NCBI GenBank assembly: GCA_034769895.1
Contig: CM068368.1
Location: 690,757,877-690,821,876, forward strand
DNA: 64,000 bases
Direction: 5' to 3'
Origin: Magicicada septendecula
Lineage: Eukaryota; Arthropoda; Insecta; Hemiptera; Cicadidae
A program made the translations under genes and the position numbers. Below are positions 10,351 to 23,439 of this stretch, piece by piece (positions within the stretch are counted from its first letter, which is position 1; each line of letters starts with the position of its first letter). A model generated the notes under the pieces. That model was not told where the DNA came from and made no database searches. It was given only the letters and a program-made list of their open reading frames with translations.

Positions 10351-12473
10351 TTTAATAGGATAAGGTTTGTGATAAAAGGAAACATAAAAACAAAGGACAG
10401 CCAACGACTGATAATAGTGCTGATAATAATATGTTCCCATTATAATACTAAATATGTAGAAAATAATAGGCATAAGATGTTTATGTTATGGTTAAATGAT
10501 ATTATAAAAAAAAAAGTTTAGTAGGTATAAGATATTCCATTGTATTTTAAAATCATGTTATTTAATTTTCCAGTGTGTAAGGCAGAGGCAAGTAGGGTAT
10601 AGAAATGTAATAATTTTATTCAAAACAGTAAACCATATATAATGTACAAGCAGACTAGCTAAGACACCATTTTAGAAAACACAGACTAGTAATATTAAAC
10701 CAAAACTATCTATCAGAGAATCAAGCTATATAATAGGAATAGAATTCAATACACACAATACAGAAATTGAAAATATAATTAATACAGATACAATTAATAG
10801 CGAATAGAATGACAAAGGAAAGAAAATTAACTTCTTTTGGAAACAAATAATACTAGGCCTATAATGGTAATCAAATCAGACTAAACAGTAAATTAATCAA
10901 TATTGAAGTGTTTTAACAACAAAATTATTAACAACAAAGATAATCGCGGAGTTATTAAGTATATTCCATGGAAATATTATCAGAAATAACAATTAAAAAC
11001 CATTTAAACAATAAATTTGTACAAAATATGAGGCACACAATCATTATAAAAAATTGTAATTTTTGGGCTTAAATGAGCTTGAAACAAACCCAGCTATATA
11101 TCCAAAGATGTAAAATTAATTAATCAATATTACTGAGTAGTTAGATTTATATAAAATTAAGAAATATTTGAATTACAGTAAAAAATAAGAAAACTTATTA
11201 TGTATATTTAGATGGTGAACCAAGTCTTAGACAGATATTTTTATAGTTAAACAATATAAAGAGGAAAAAGACATAGCACAAATTACCCTAAAACGACGAC
11301 GTTGAGTCTATTAGTCTATTGTTAATCGTGAAGACGACTAGTTGGAAATGTGTTAGCAGAATACCGAAAAAAGATTAATTTTGTGTAAAACCGAGTGTGG
11401 TTATGCGGCATGTAACAGAGATGATCTAAAAGTGAAAATAACATTAACTATCAATTTATAACACTTCACAAGTTCCAAACAACAGTAATAACACCACCAA
11501 ACTCAAACACAAGAAATCAACAGCCATTTTGAGACAATTTTGGACCATATTCGCAGAACACAATTACACATATTTGAACACCGGACACTTCACAAGAAAC
11601 CCATCACGAAAACGACATCGCAGGAGACGAGAGGACACTCTACACTATATTCCTGGACCAACACTACTTCGCAGAGAAGGGAATATCATTTTATTTCTGC
11701 GGGAGAATCTCAGCCAGTTCCAGCCGTATAGCAGCTAAAATCGAGGAGACGTCGGCCATACTGGATTTACTCACCAGCACGAGTTGCACTGCCAGCTTGA
11801 AAGGAGTGACGTCATTTCGTCGACTTGGTTCGCTATTCAATTTTCTAAATGACAATTTAAATAATAATCTTGTTTTATTTCAGCCAAAATAATTTAGTTT
11901 AAGAATACCTGTAAGAATGTATCTTGTTCCTTGCCCTCTGACCATTTCGACTCGTTAAAAGAACCATAATTTCTAACCTTGTAAAAAATATATTTTGTTG
12001 ATTTTGTTCGCTACCGACTGGAGCACATATTAGCCAATGCCTTGATCATGCGCAGTTTGACTGGCGCATAATTTTGAATGTTAATAAATGAACATCATTA
12101 CTCAGTTACAAGAGTTGTCTTTATTTATATAATTAATGTTAACTATTTTTTATTTTAAACAAAATTAATTTACAGTGATAGAAAAAATTTTGAAGAAAAT
12201 TACACACTCAATTAATTAATTAAATTAAATAATTAAACCAAAACTCAATATCAGTAAAAATTTCACAACCTACAAAATTTTATTTTTGTTTTATCAATCA
12301 ATCACACTTAATTATAAAACATATTTATATTTAATTTATTCTTTGTAATTGGTGAATCAAAAGTGGAGCTGTATCATCGGCGAGTTCAACACCGAGATCC
12401 AGACAACATACATAATTCTTGCTATCTACATATTATATTTTTTTATTATATTTATATTTGTAATTATATTACA

Positions 12474-12498
12474 AATTGGCTAGCCCAAACAGTGGGGC
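12474..12498 (+). other. PBS-like module inside element A LTR end
   Basis: ATTACA is followed by AAT and then TGGCTAGCCCAAACAGTG with GGGC after it. This resembles the tRNA-Lys(CUU) complement with small insertions. Because a second copy of the U5 end follows at 12572, this looks like a former primer site now enclosed in the LTR. Confidence 0.5.
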
Positions 12499-12572
12499 TT
12501 ACAGGAGAGCACAATTCTTATTATCATACATCAATATAATATTTAATTTTATATTTGTAAATATATATTACA

Positions 12573-14306
12573 ATATATGTTAGAACTAATAAGAAATAAT
12601 GCATGGACATTTAAGGCCTACTCGCCTGAAAATGCATTATGGAATATTGTAAATATTTAGTACTTAAGGAATAATTGATAAGAAATAATGACTTTAACCA
12701 TTATCAGTGAGTGATATAAGTATCATGTGATACTATAAAGTGGAAAAAACTTATATTTAAATAAGAACCACTAAAAGTGCATCGACGAAAGGGTAAATAA
12801 GTTAATCATGGACGGAATTAGTGCATGTGTTGACTCAAAATAAAGAGCAGATCATCCGAAATAACGTGATACCTTTAGTTTCCACATCGGAGATGTATTA
12901 ACAAAGTTATAAACAATCATAATTTTTCAATCAATTCCAAAAGAATTGATAGACTCTCCAACCCAAAGCCAAATGCTGAGAAATAAAATTTAATAATTTC
13001 TTGTGGCGTATGGGTACGAGATTAATCGATTTTCAGCCAATAAGAAACGCTGATTTCAGCAGACGCCAGTCGAAGTAGCTAAGGAGAGCGACATTAAGAA
13101 ACTGATTGTCAACGCCGACAGAACGTCTCTTCGACGAGAGTATTTTTTTCAAAATGTGCGCGTTCCCCAGTTAGTAAACAATTGTATCTAACCTAACTTA
13201 TGTGTATTAATAACCTTAAACGTGTGAAGTGTAAACAGTGATACGAAATAATGAAATATACCATTGCCAGTGTATAATATCGGCAATGATGAGTGAAATA
13301 ATAAGGGAGTATTTAGAATTAATAACATTTGAATGAATTTTAAACAATTATCAAATAATAATTTTTGTGTTGATACCACGTTAGTCAAGTACATTCATAC
13401 GTGACTAACCTCAATAATGATTACGAATTAACACATTATTGAACAAAAGTTCTCAGTTTTAATTTTTAAATAAAATACTATTAATTTTAAAGAAGAATTG
13501 TAAATCGAATTATTAATTAACCAATACTAATGTACTTGCACATAGATGCTGATTTGACTAAAACAATAACGAAAGACAATTCGACTATCAATAATAATTG
13601 AGAACTGTCAATAAGGTTAATGATTAATAAATGTGTCATTAGCTAATATTATGTGTAACTATAAGATTTTGTGAAGTTAATTTAAATATTTTTAACAATT
13701 CACTTAGAGGAATTTTCACTCTAACCTACCTGTTATTGAAAGGTACACAGATAATGCAGTGCTATGCTTTCAATTCAAGAAAGCCTAAATATTCTTAGTT
13801 ACACTGAGAGTATAAATTAATCATTATATTTTAATTGTTAAAACCATTAAAGGAATTTTATTCCGATGTACAACAATATTAATCGTATTGCACATACTGT
13901 ACCATAACCTGCAAAGTTGAAAGCAGGCGTGCCTGATACGATAGTTTCCAATATTATAATTAAACTTTTTTCTAATTTTGTAATCACTCTCCATAATACG
14001 TCATTATCGTATTTAAGCATTTTTTGTAGTATCTTGTATACTAAAAGAATTCACGATTTTTGTTAACTATAAATAAGAAAACTAACCAAATCAGGTTAGC
14101 GAAATACAATATAACAAACCAGTGTTACCAGCCCTGAGTTTTAAGAATCTCTGTAACGAGTCAAATTGTTTTATGAAATGTTTTAAAAGGTTTTAAATGA
14201 ACTTTAATTATTGTTAATAAATTACCATTTCACATATAATCGAGTCAGTCCGTCATTTCAAGGTAGATTATAATAACAACAACAACAACAGAGCATTTAT
14301 TTTACA
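12573..14306 (+). other. LTR-like noncoding sequence, unassigned
   Basis: AT-rich, with a GC-richer block around 13000-13170. It ends TTTTACA at 14306 followed by AATTGGCAG, the same LTR-end plus PBS arrangement as in neighbouring Gypsy elements. A TGTTAG start near 12579 is possible, but I see no target duplication or partner LTR. No gene is supported. Confidence 0.3.
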
Positions 14307-14738
14307 AATTGGCAGTAAGGCAAATAAGCGGCCAAGATTTTGAATAATTTCAAAACAGTCTCATGTACAGAACAACTTTATTTACTTTATATCCACATAC
14401 ACACTAGTGGTAAATATTGTATGAACTGTGTTGTGTTATTTTCAGTATATTACAGGAAGAAAGGATCTACATTGGAAGGTTGACACCAGTAAGTAAGTGG
14501 TAAGTGACAGCTAAACTAACCAGTGCTTCGAAGAGAGAATTTGAACATTTTTCAGCTTTCTAAACCTTTTTGAAACAAACAAATCATAAATAATAATAAT
14601 TTTAAACCTACATATTTGAATCAAAATACACCTAAACTCGTCTAGTCATTGAGTGACATCAACAACGTGTGAATTATTACACAACTGAATAGAGGACATC
14701 TATACACCTCTATCTATCATATTATAATATATATATAT
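14307..14738 (+). other. Possible retroelement leader after LTR-like sequence
   Basis: Begins with a weak PBS-like stretch (TGGCAGTAAGGC at 14310) and continues as AT-rich leader-like sequence with no gag. It ends in an (AT)n run at 14724-14737, next to the element G LTR. Interpretation is tentative. Confidence 0.25.
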
Positions 14739-17082
14739 TGTAACAATAACTTATGATTGGCAGAATTTATTTATTATGCCGCAAGTTGGAAGCGTCAATT
14801 TGTATCAATTATTTTGTATATAGTATAATGAGAATTCGTTTATTCACTATTCCCGCCATTCGCTCTCACCTCGGCGTCCAAAACCAGTGACATAATGCGG
14901 AGCTGCCAACTGTCGCTCCGTCCGCTTTGCTGTGCTGTCGTATTTTTTAATTTTAACAGTAATAATAATGCAAAATAAAACCAAACAGATGTACTCTTTC
15001 TATCAATCTTTATTCAATTGAAGGATTGAGCAATTACATTTCTCTTTTTTCTTTATTTTAAATACAAATTGTGACAAAAGTATGTCGTCTTCATTCATAA
15101 GTTGGTAAGTTGGAATCCAACCAAAATAATGATTCTTGTTGTTTTTATTCTATTAAATAAAATAATCTCAGGGCGTATTCGGTCCGTATATTATGGTTAA
15201 ACAATTAATACAACTCTTAAAATCAAAATACAAACTTTACAATAGAAGGATATAAAAAGGTTTTGATGTTTATAGTGCAAACTAGTAGTTGTGTGTGTGT
15301 TATCCACAGTTTTAGGTTATGAACAGTTTTAGATATTTGTTAGTTGTCGTTCAGTTTTTTGGTATTCAAAAGGTGTAATAATTAATTTGTGTTATCTTCA
15401 AGTGTTCTTTAGTGTTGGTGTATTATATTCTATGTGATTTTTATTATTTAGTTTTCTAAGTGGTTCGTGTGCTCGTATGTGGGTGTTGTTGTTGAATAAG
15501 GTTATAAAATTATTCAGATTCACCCAGATCCTCTTCTTTTCTTCGTTCAGGACGAAGGTGGTGTCCAAATCTTCCTCAATTCCTCTTCCAGGATTTGTAT
15601 TCTTCCGAATTGGTGTCTGGTCGTTCTTCGTTCTTAGGTTCCTATAATGTTCTTCAATAACTGTCCTGATTCGTTTTACTATGTTTGGTTTAGGTTTACT
15701 CTGTTTAAACTATACTTAGTTAAGACGTTTTAAAAACGCGTCTGTCTTCAATGATGGTTGTTAAAGAAGTCCTATTTTATTTATCTGAATTTTTCGGTTG
15801 CTAAGGTAAAACTTGAAATCTGGTTGGTTGATTCAGATATACATTGTCATACAATTTCATTGTTTTATTGCATGAACTTGGCCAAAACTTTTAAATTAGT
15901 ATAACTCTGTTATACTAATTGGGAATTTAAAACTAATAGCATCATTATTTTGGTTTTAACATTTGTGACACATAGACACCAAACATCCCTATTTTTGCTT
16001 AAGAAATTCTGATGTTACATTTTTGCTATTTGAATTTTCTTAAATAATTTAAAACTGATTATTTCGATTCCATATTTGCTGTGTATACTATTAATTATAA
16101 ACCTATCCATATTACAACATTTGTTTTATACAATTCTAAATGTATTTCCTAAAATTTACAAAATTACAAAATTTTTATAGGCCTATGTCTTGACATGTTA
16201 AATTTCTATTTTCTGTTATTGTAACACCTATTAACTATGCAACTACCATCAAAACTACTCCCTATAACTCTATTAGTATTATTATTTAAAATTACAACAA
16301 TAATTATTACTGGAACATTATAAAAAAAACATAATTCACATTTTGTGATCAAACAATCTGTATATGCCTGGTTACATAAATCCTGCATAAGACATATCAT
16401 CCACTCATTACTTAACAAAACTATAAATAACATGATCACAACTTTATCCTTGCTTTTGAACATTTAAATAAAAAGTTTAATCATTGAATAATGATTTTCT
16501 ATTTTTCTTAGGTGGTTCAGCCATTGCTGTACTAGGTACTTTTACTGTTTTTTCATCTTATATACATTTGATGATTATTATTTGATTGTACAGTTTTTAT
16601 CTTATAACATTAGGTCCACCATTATTCACACTATTAATTGTATGTTTCCATGTATCTATAATGATTGTGTTCTTGTATTATTCAATTATATTGGTTAGTT
16701 AACATTTTGGTATTATATTATTTTACATTCTATAGTATTTGGGCCTATTATCCCTCAATTTGTATTTTGATTATTATTATATTATATGATACTTTTAACA
16801 AAACAATTTGTTTACTGATGGTAATGGTCCATAATGCTGTCTGGCTTTGTAAGCATTATTATTGTAATTATTTGGATTTTGTCACATCATCGGGGTATTT
16901 TACATCACTTTACCTAAACATTAATTTGGGTACGGTCAGTTATAGTCTAAGTCAGTTTAAATTTGTCATTTGTTCATCTTCACTATCAATTTTAAAAGAT
17001 ATGTTTCTTCTTGTTAAGTTTCTTATCCATGATCTTCATTAAATCTGGTACGATAACAAGCTGTGCAAAATGTAATGTTACA
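14739..17082 (-). repeat. Element G 3' LTR (~2.3 kb, minus strand)
   Basis: On the minus strand it starts TGTAACATTACA (17082) and ends ATTGTTACA (14739). The outer sequence at 17083 (TAATACCCTGCCACC) is the counterpart of the polypurine side of the E LTR at 45055 (TATACTCCCCCCTC). A PBS-like module (AATTGACGCTTCCAAC on the minus strand) lies inside the LTR at about 14780-14800. No target duplication could be tested because the other end of G is missing. Short frames here (16206-16463, 16665-17042) are not supported as genes. Confidence 0.55.
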
Positions 17083-18030
17083 TAATACCCTGCCACCAAA
17101 TTTGATTATTTTAATAAAATAATATATTTTGTTGAAATTATCAATTATCTTATCTTCCACATTAGCACTTGTTATCCTTTTTATGATCTGGTATACTTGT
17201 CTTTAATTATAAGTGTTCCATCCCTGGAACATGTTACCTTCCTAACAAATTAATCATTATCACATATATCTTGGAATCAGTCGGGGGGCTCTCTTGACCT
17301 AATACCCCGCTGTCCTTATAATACATAATACATCAATAATATCGATTGCTGGAGCAATCTCATCAGTCAATCACATTTAATAATAACTAGTCTATTCACG
17401 ACTAAATCAAATAAAAATAATATAATAATATATTCTTGGGATGGTTCACTCAGTTTAAATTCTCAGATCTAAATATTCCTTTCCATTGATTCCTTTTAGA
17501 TGTTCATTTTCTTGTGGCGATATTAATAACATTTTTATTTTTAATTGGTACTATCTTCTTTCCTTCTTTATCAGAACTGCTTAATCTTCATTTTTCATTC
17601 ACTATCTTTATTCAATTAACACGTAACAAGTATCTGTATCTATAGTTGTTGTTGATTCTCTCACAATCATGATAGGTTGTTCGTAGTAAATTCGTTTCTA
17701 GTCTTGTCTTATTTTCATCGTCGATCGTCTACATTTGTCTTTTCTTATTCATTTTATAATACTTTGGTTTCTCCTGATTCATGGATGTTGTCTCTTTCTT
17801 TTATATTCAAATAATAAGTCCGTAATTATATTTAATAAGAGGTGCTTATTTCGTTTTGAAATTTATTCATATTCGTTTGTTCACTTGATCCAAAATAATA
17901 TTATCAAAATGTACTGTAAGTTGTCCTTACTATTTGTTTGAATTTTGAGATTTATTCAAATTCGTTTATTCACTTGATCCAAAATAACATTGTCAAAATG
18001 TACTGTAAGTTGTACTGTAAGTGATTATTA
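17083..18030 (-). other. Element G 3' spacer with remnant tandem units
   Basis: Noncoding spacer. At its right end (17850-18025) two clear units of the 89-90-bp array recur: GATCCAAAATAAYATTRTC begins near 17888 and 17977, each followed by TGTACTGTAAGTTGT. G pol should follow to the right but is absent; the sequence changes to C-type LTR by about 18040. Confidence 0.6.
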
Positions 18031-18039
18031 AATAAAATT

Positions 18040-20530
18040 ACAGACTAGACTGACAGACAAATGACTTTGACCCAACTCCAGAGACTGGCCAGATAAAAAC
18101 CAAAATAAAATGAAAGAAAATGGAAATGAAGGAGAAGAAAAATGAAAATAAAAATGGAACAAACCAAGTATAAAGGAAATAGAGTGAAACAAGATGGTAA
18201 AACACAGACAAATAGTATAAAATAGGGAAGGGAGAAATGATACAATCAAATATCATAAAGGAAACGAAACCAGTAAATAACCAATATAAAAAATAAATAT
18301 TAGTATTGACTAAGTGACAAATGTAATTAATAATTAATAAAACCCGATAAATAAAAATACACTAACCCAAGAATTAGAAGTATATGTAAGTAAGAAATCT
18401 AGAAAGACATGAACTTATTAAAGTATAAATAATATTTGTAAAGAGAGAGAGAGATAGTGAGATAGTGAGAAATAAAAAATAACTAAGTGACAAAGAAACG
18501 TAATGATAGGGATTACCCACTAATAAACACTTAAAATAAAAAGTTTTAGAAGTGCCAATAGTGAAAGTGTAAAAACCCCAAAATAATGAATAAATCAGTG
18601 ATAAACACTAGATAGTTTAAGAGTGAAGCTTATGAATAAAAAAGAATATTGTAAAGGATAGTATGATAAAAAATAGTGATAGATAAGAAAACACTTAGTA
18701 AATCAATGATAAAACACTATAAATGATTTAATAGTGGACATATAAGAATTGTATTGTTAATAGTAATTAAAAATAGTATTTAGATTAGATATAAATGAAG
18801 GATACGATGTTATTCAGGGGAGAAAGCCCAGGTAAGGTAAACAGTTAGTGTTGCCATGGATTGGAGGGAGAGATTAGTAAAGAAATAAGAAATTAAAAAC
18901 GCAATCAATAAACACCCCATGTTATAAGGGATAATAGATTAAGTAAGTTTAAAAGGAGTGATGATGTTTCTCACCCAAAAAATAGTAAAAGAATGAAATG
19001 TATTGTACACCAACATTACCTAATTACTGGTAAAGATTGTTCATTTAAATTTATGAATAGGATATGGCTGAAGGAAGTATACAGTCCATAGGCCTAGTTA
19101 TTATATTTTATGTAATAAAGAATAGTAAATAATAGCCATATTGTTGACGATGGCAAGTTAAATAAAGAAGAAGGTAAATCAATACAGAAAAAATAAACAC
19201 TGGAAAATCAGTTAGGAAATAATCGACAAGCCATGATGTAGAAAATAATATTGACACTTAATCAGTACAAAAACAAATTCAAAACACAGTAACCTATAAA
19301 CGAATCAATTATAATAACAAAATAAAACACTTTAGAGTAAAATGAGATATAATTGGTATAAAATAAATAAATATAATCAATGGCTACTTAGGCCTATGAA
19401 ATGCCTAACTGTAAAAAACAAATAAATACAAATTGTATGAAATAAACAAAGAAATTTACAAATCCAAGGCGAATTACCAACCAAGGATAATTTGTAAATC
19501 ATATTAAAATAAAAATGTTAGAATAAGGACTTAAATTAAAAGAGAAATATAGTTAACAAATATTAAAATAATTGTACAAACATTAATATTTTGAAGAACC
19601 CAACCTTATGGGATATCAAAATAATCTTTGAAAGGAAATAATAACAGTAGTGATAATATTTAATATGTAAGGAAGAAGACAGAAGAATAAAAGCAATCAG
19701 AAGATATACAGCTATTTTGAATAAAAATTCAAATTTGATAACAATGGTTATAAGACAAGATTAACCAATCAGAATTAATTTGTAACCATGACAACAGACG
19801 TTGGTTACGAATTTTCCGTTAGATTTTTTACTCGTAAAGTGACGCTCTTGCAGAATAGAAGCCAAATCTTGAACGACCAAAATTCTAATTTAAAAAGTCA
19901 AAATAGTAAACAAAATTACCACAAATGAACAAGAAGGAAGCAGACAATGACTGAAACCATTTAACTGATGTCGAAGACCAATTAAATAAAAAAGAAATGA
20001 ATAAATTGCTACGATTAATTTGAAAAAGATGCCAGCCGCCCTAGACAATTGAAAATTGAATATGATTGAAGCCCAATTCCTTTTTACCAGACCAACTGAG
20101 TACAACCAGTCTACTGATGTGTTAAGTATCATTAAATTACCCAAATTTCAGAATTAAATTCACTTTAAATATTTCTGACAGTAATCTGAACTCTAACTGC
20201 CTATAATTTCTTTCAAAGATTAAATAAAAAACTAAGACACTGAAAATTTGTCAACTTGTAAAATTAACCTGTTGTTAGTTTACAAAATTTTGAAACACTT
20301 TTGCTACACTCCAAGAACAAGATATAGCTGCACGTTATATTATTTAAGTATAAATAATGTAAGGTAGTGTATTTTTATTGTTGTAATCAGTAATAATCCT
20401 TTTATCGTAATCACAAGAATCCAAGACGCTGAACGAAAATATTTGTATACAACTTCCACAGACACCATCATTGACTGTCTGATACGTTCAAAATTGATTT
20501 GTCAAACCCTAGAGAAATTGTCTTATATTA
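18040..20530 (+). repeat. Element C 5' LTR, first part (split by element B)
   Basis: Collinear with 55870-57061 plus 62940-64000, the C-type LTR at the right of the window. Shared blocks: GATACGATGTTATTCAGGG (18801), GGGATTACCCACTAATAAACA (18510), TAGTTAGGCCTATGAAATGCC-type sequence (19390), GATGCCAGCCGCCCTAGA-type sequence (20029). The left boundary is unclear. The LTR is interrupted at 20530 by element B and resumes at 35796. Total length would be about 3 kb. No gene is supported inside; the short frames are low-complexity. Confidence 0.7.
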
Positions 20531-20534
20531 ATTG
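20531..20534. repeat. Target-site duplication ATTG (left) of element B
   Basis: ATTG before the LTR edge, matching 35792-35795. The left LTR begins AGTTATAAAAC where the right one begins TGTTATAAAAC, a change at its terminal base. Confidence 0.88.
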
Positions 20535-22509
20535 AGTTATAAAACAAATAAAATTAGATAGATAATAACGTATAATGTGTATTGGAAAAAATTTTGTTGT
20601 TAGTTATAAATTTAATAAAATTTTTGTTTCGTTTTGTTTAATTAATTAATTGAATAATTAATTAATTGTAATTTTTTTAATTACTTTCAATTGAGTAAAT
20701 GAGATATTGTTTTTTAAAATAATTGTTCTCTATAGATAATCTAGTTATGTAGTCCGATCAAATAGTCTCTTTTGTAACTTCGCTCCTCTTCTTCTTCTTC
20801 TTGGTATATTTCTTAATAATTCTAAATTATTTTTAGAAGAAAGAAAAAGCTACTATTTACCGTACAAATAATTATGAACACATGTAATTGAGTAATTACG
20901 ATGTTTATTTCTTAAAATTTGAAATTGTGTGCCAATCTTACGCGCATGGACCAGGCATTGATTGAGATTCGCTCAGGTTGATTGTGAACAAAAATGACAA
21001 AATATAATGTTACAAAATTAATTATTTCGGGTTCTTTTAACTGTCGAAATGGTCAGAGAGGGCAAGGAACAAGATATAATGCTTACAATTATCTTAAAAT
21101 AAATTATTATTTGCTGAAAAATAACAGGATTATGAAAATTGTCAATTATTAAGTAAAGATCGAACCATTTCGTAGAATGACGTCGTTGGCTCGTGGAGGC
21201 AGTGTCGATGTGCTGGTCGCTCTGCAATGAAAATGGCCGCCGTTCACCTCGTTGGTTTCTGCTACACAACGCTGACGCTATGCTTTTCTCCCTCAGAAAT
21301 AAATGCGAATTCCTTCCTCTGCGAGGTTGTAGTATCCCTGGAAAATTGTGTGAAGTGTTCTTCCCTCCTCGGCGATGTCGTTCTGTGATATTTTATTGGT
21401 GCAGTGTTCTGTGTTCAAATCTGTTGAGTTCGTGTCCAAATAGTATTGGTTGAATTTTGCTCAAAATGGCGGTTAACTTCTCGTTCTAGTAATGGGTATT
21501 ATTATTACTGTTGTTCTGTTCAGTTTTGGTGTTATTTATAAAGTAGTGGTGTTGTTTTCCATTTGGTAACCTCAGTAACACTTTTTGAGGTTGTACGTCA
21601 TTGTTTTTACACTATTTCTATTTTTTAGATCTTCCGTCAGTAAATTCTGATCTGTACACTTTCACGATTAACAATAGACTGATGACTTAAAGTCGTCGTT
21701 TTGTGGTAATATGTCTTTTTCCTCTTCCCATTGTTTTTTACAAATTTACATGTCTTGGATTTGATTTCAACTCATAAACATACATGACAAGTTTCCTATT
21801 TATTGCTGTAACTTAATTATTTATTAATTTTACGAAAATCTAACTATTCAGCAATATTCTTAAGCTAATTTTACATAATTTGATATATAACTGGGTCTGT
21901 TTTAAGTTCAGATAAGCCTAAAATTTACAATTTTTGATATTTATTATAGGCCTTGTATTTTTTACAATTTTAGTATTTAAATGGTTTACAAGTGATTTTA
22001 TGTTAATATTTCCCTTAAATAATCTTACTCACTCCATGATTATTGCTTGTTGTTAATAATTTGTTGTTATAATACTCCAATATTGATTAATTTACTTTTT
22101 ATCTGAGTTGAGTACCTCTTAGGCCTAGTATTACTTATTTCCAAATACAGTTAATTTTATTCTTTTGTCATTACATTTGCTAATATTTTTGTCTGTACTG
22201 ATTACATTTTCATATCTTTGTTTTGTATGGACTAGTTTCTATTCATTATATATTGTTGATTGAATTTATTTATTTGGGTTTGACCCTATGATACTTGATT
22301 TTGGTTTACAATGATGTTTTGTTTTTCTATTGTGGTGTGTTAGTTAATTTGCCTTATTACTCTTTATATGGTTTACAGTTTAATAAAAATACAATATTCC
22401 TATTACCTACTTGCCTTCTCTGCCTTAACAAACTTGGAAATTATTGAACATTATTTCAAATACAATTGAATCTCTTATATCTACTAATTTTTTTATATCA
22501 CTTAAACAT

Positions 22510-22840
22510 AACAAAAACATCTTATGCCTATTATCTTTTACATATATAGAATTATAATGGAAACATCTTATTATCAGCAATATTATCAGTCATTGGCTGT
22601 CCTTTGTTTTTATGTTCCTTTTATAACAAACCTTATCCTATTAAAACATCTTATTCCTAATAACACCTTCAGTTATCAACTGTCTCCTTTAATTACTATA
22701 ACTATTTTGATAACACAATAAAATAAAAACATCTTATAATTAATGACACTTTCAGTTATTAACTGTCTCTTGTATCCGCTATACCTAATTTGCTAATACA
22801 ATAAAATAAAAACATCTTATACCTATTAAATTCTTACATT
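22510..22840 (-). repeat. ~84-bp tandem repeats in element B 3' LTR
   Basis: AAACATCTTAT recurs near 22516, 22561, 22645, 22729 and 22812 together with CAGTTATYAACTGTCTC. Same array as 34640-34970 and, inverted, 10020-10350. Confidence 0.75.
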
Positions 22841-23439
22841 ACTTAATTTTTTAAAACACTTTTATCATTAAAACTATTCTTAGTCATTAGACTGTCTTTT
22901 ATTTTTAGGTTTTTTTTTATAGGGTATTTCTCTACACTGATGGTAGTCTTTTTAATTGATTTCTATTTCTTACACTATTCTTTATTATAGTGTGTCACTT
23001 ATTATTGTCTACACTAATGGTAGTCTTTTTAATTGTTTTCACTCTATTCTTAAACTAGGCTTACAATTTAGTTTACAATTTTATTTTAACTGTATTGTAT
23101 CCTGTAACTTGTTATTTGGTCTGACATTTATCATTGGTTTCAATTGTGTAAAAATTGGGTATATTCATTCCTCATAATGTTTTAGTGGATATCCTTTCTT
23201 GTTGATATATTCCTTTTATGAACCTTGACATATTTTGTCTCTTCCTTCTCATTATATTAGTATTTTCTTATCTTGTGGTTTCATGTCCTTTTCTCATTTA
23301 CAGCTCCTTATTAATTTGTTATTGGTTTTGTATCTTGGGGGTTTTCTGCTTCTTAATTTAATAAATTTCCCCTTATTAATATTTTGTTTACTTTTTTACC
23401 TTTGTCTTTTCTTTTACTGCTCCCCAACCTACTGGGTAT

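Larger units (their letters stand above)
9412..12572 (+). repeat. Element A 3' LTR, 5'-truncated (~3.2 kb)
   Basis: Diverged but collinear with the B LTRs read on the minus strand: shared blocks include CAGCAGTATACCCAGTAG (9548), the CTACCATTAGTGTAG repeats (9905-10000), the GAGACAGTTAATAGCTGA array (10020-10350) and the TATCTTGTTCCTTGCCCTC block (11920). The 3' end is placed at ATTACA 12572. A PBS-like module lies inside it at 12474-12498, and the ~100 bp before that module are repeated after it (12410-12473 versus 12512-12572). Short frames such as 11529-11738 lie in this LTR and are not supported as genes. Confidence 0.7.

Noticed and set aside
18028..18256. Hydrophobic minus-strand frames resembling membrane proteins (also 55795-56187)
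   Set aside because: Low-complexity Phe/Leu/Ser from purine-rich DNA on the other strand; the related LTR copy has different frames and stops.
21193..21453. 86-codon frame in the B LTR with several Cys residues
   Set aside because: It is inside an LTR; the partner LTR shows no constraint on the frame, and no domain is recognisable.
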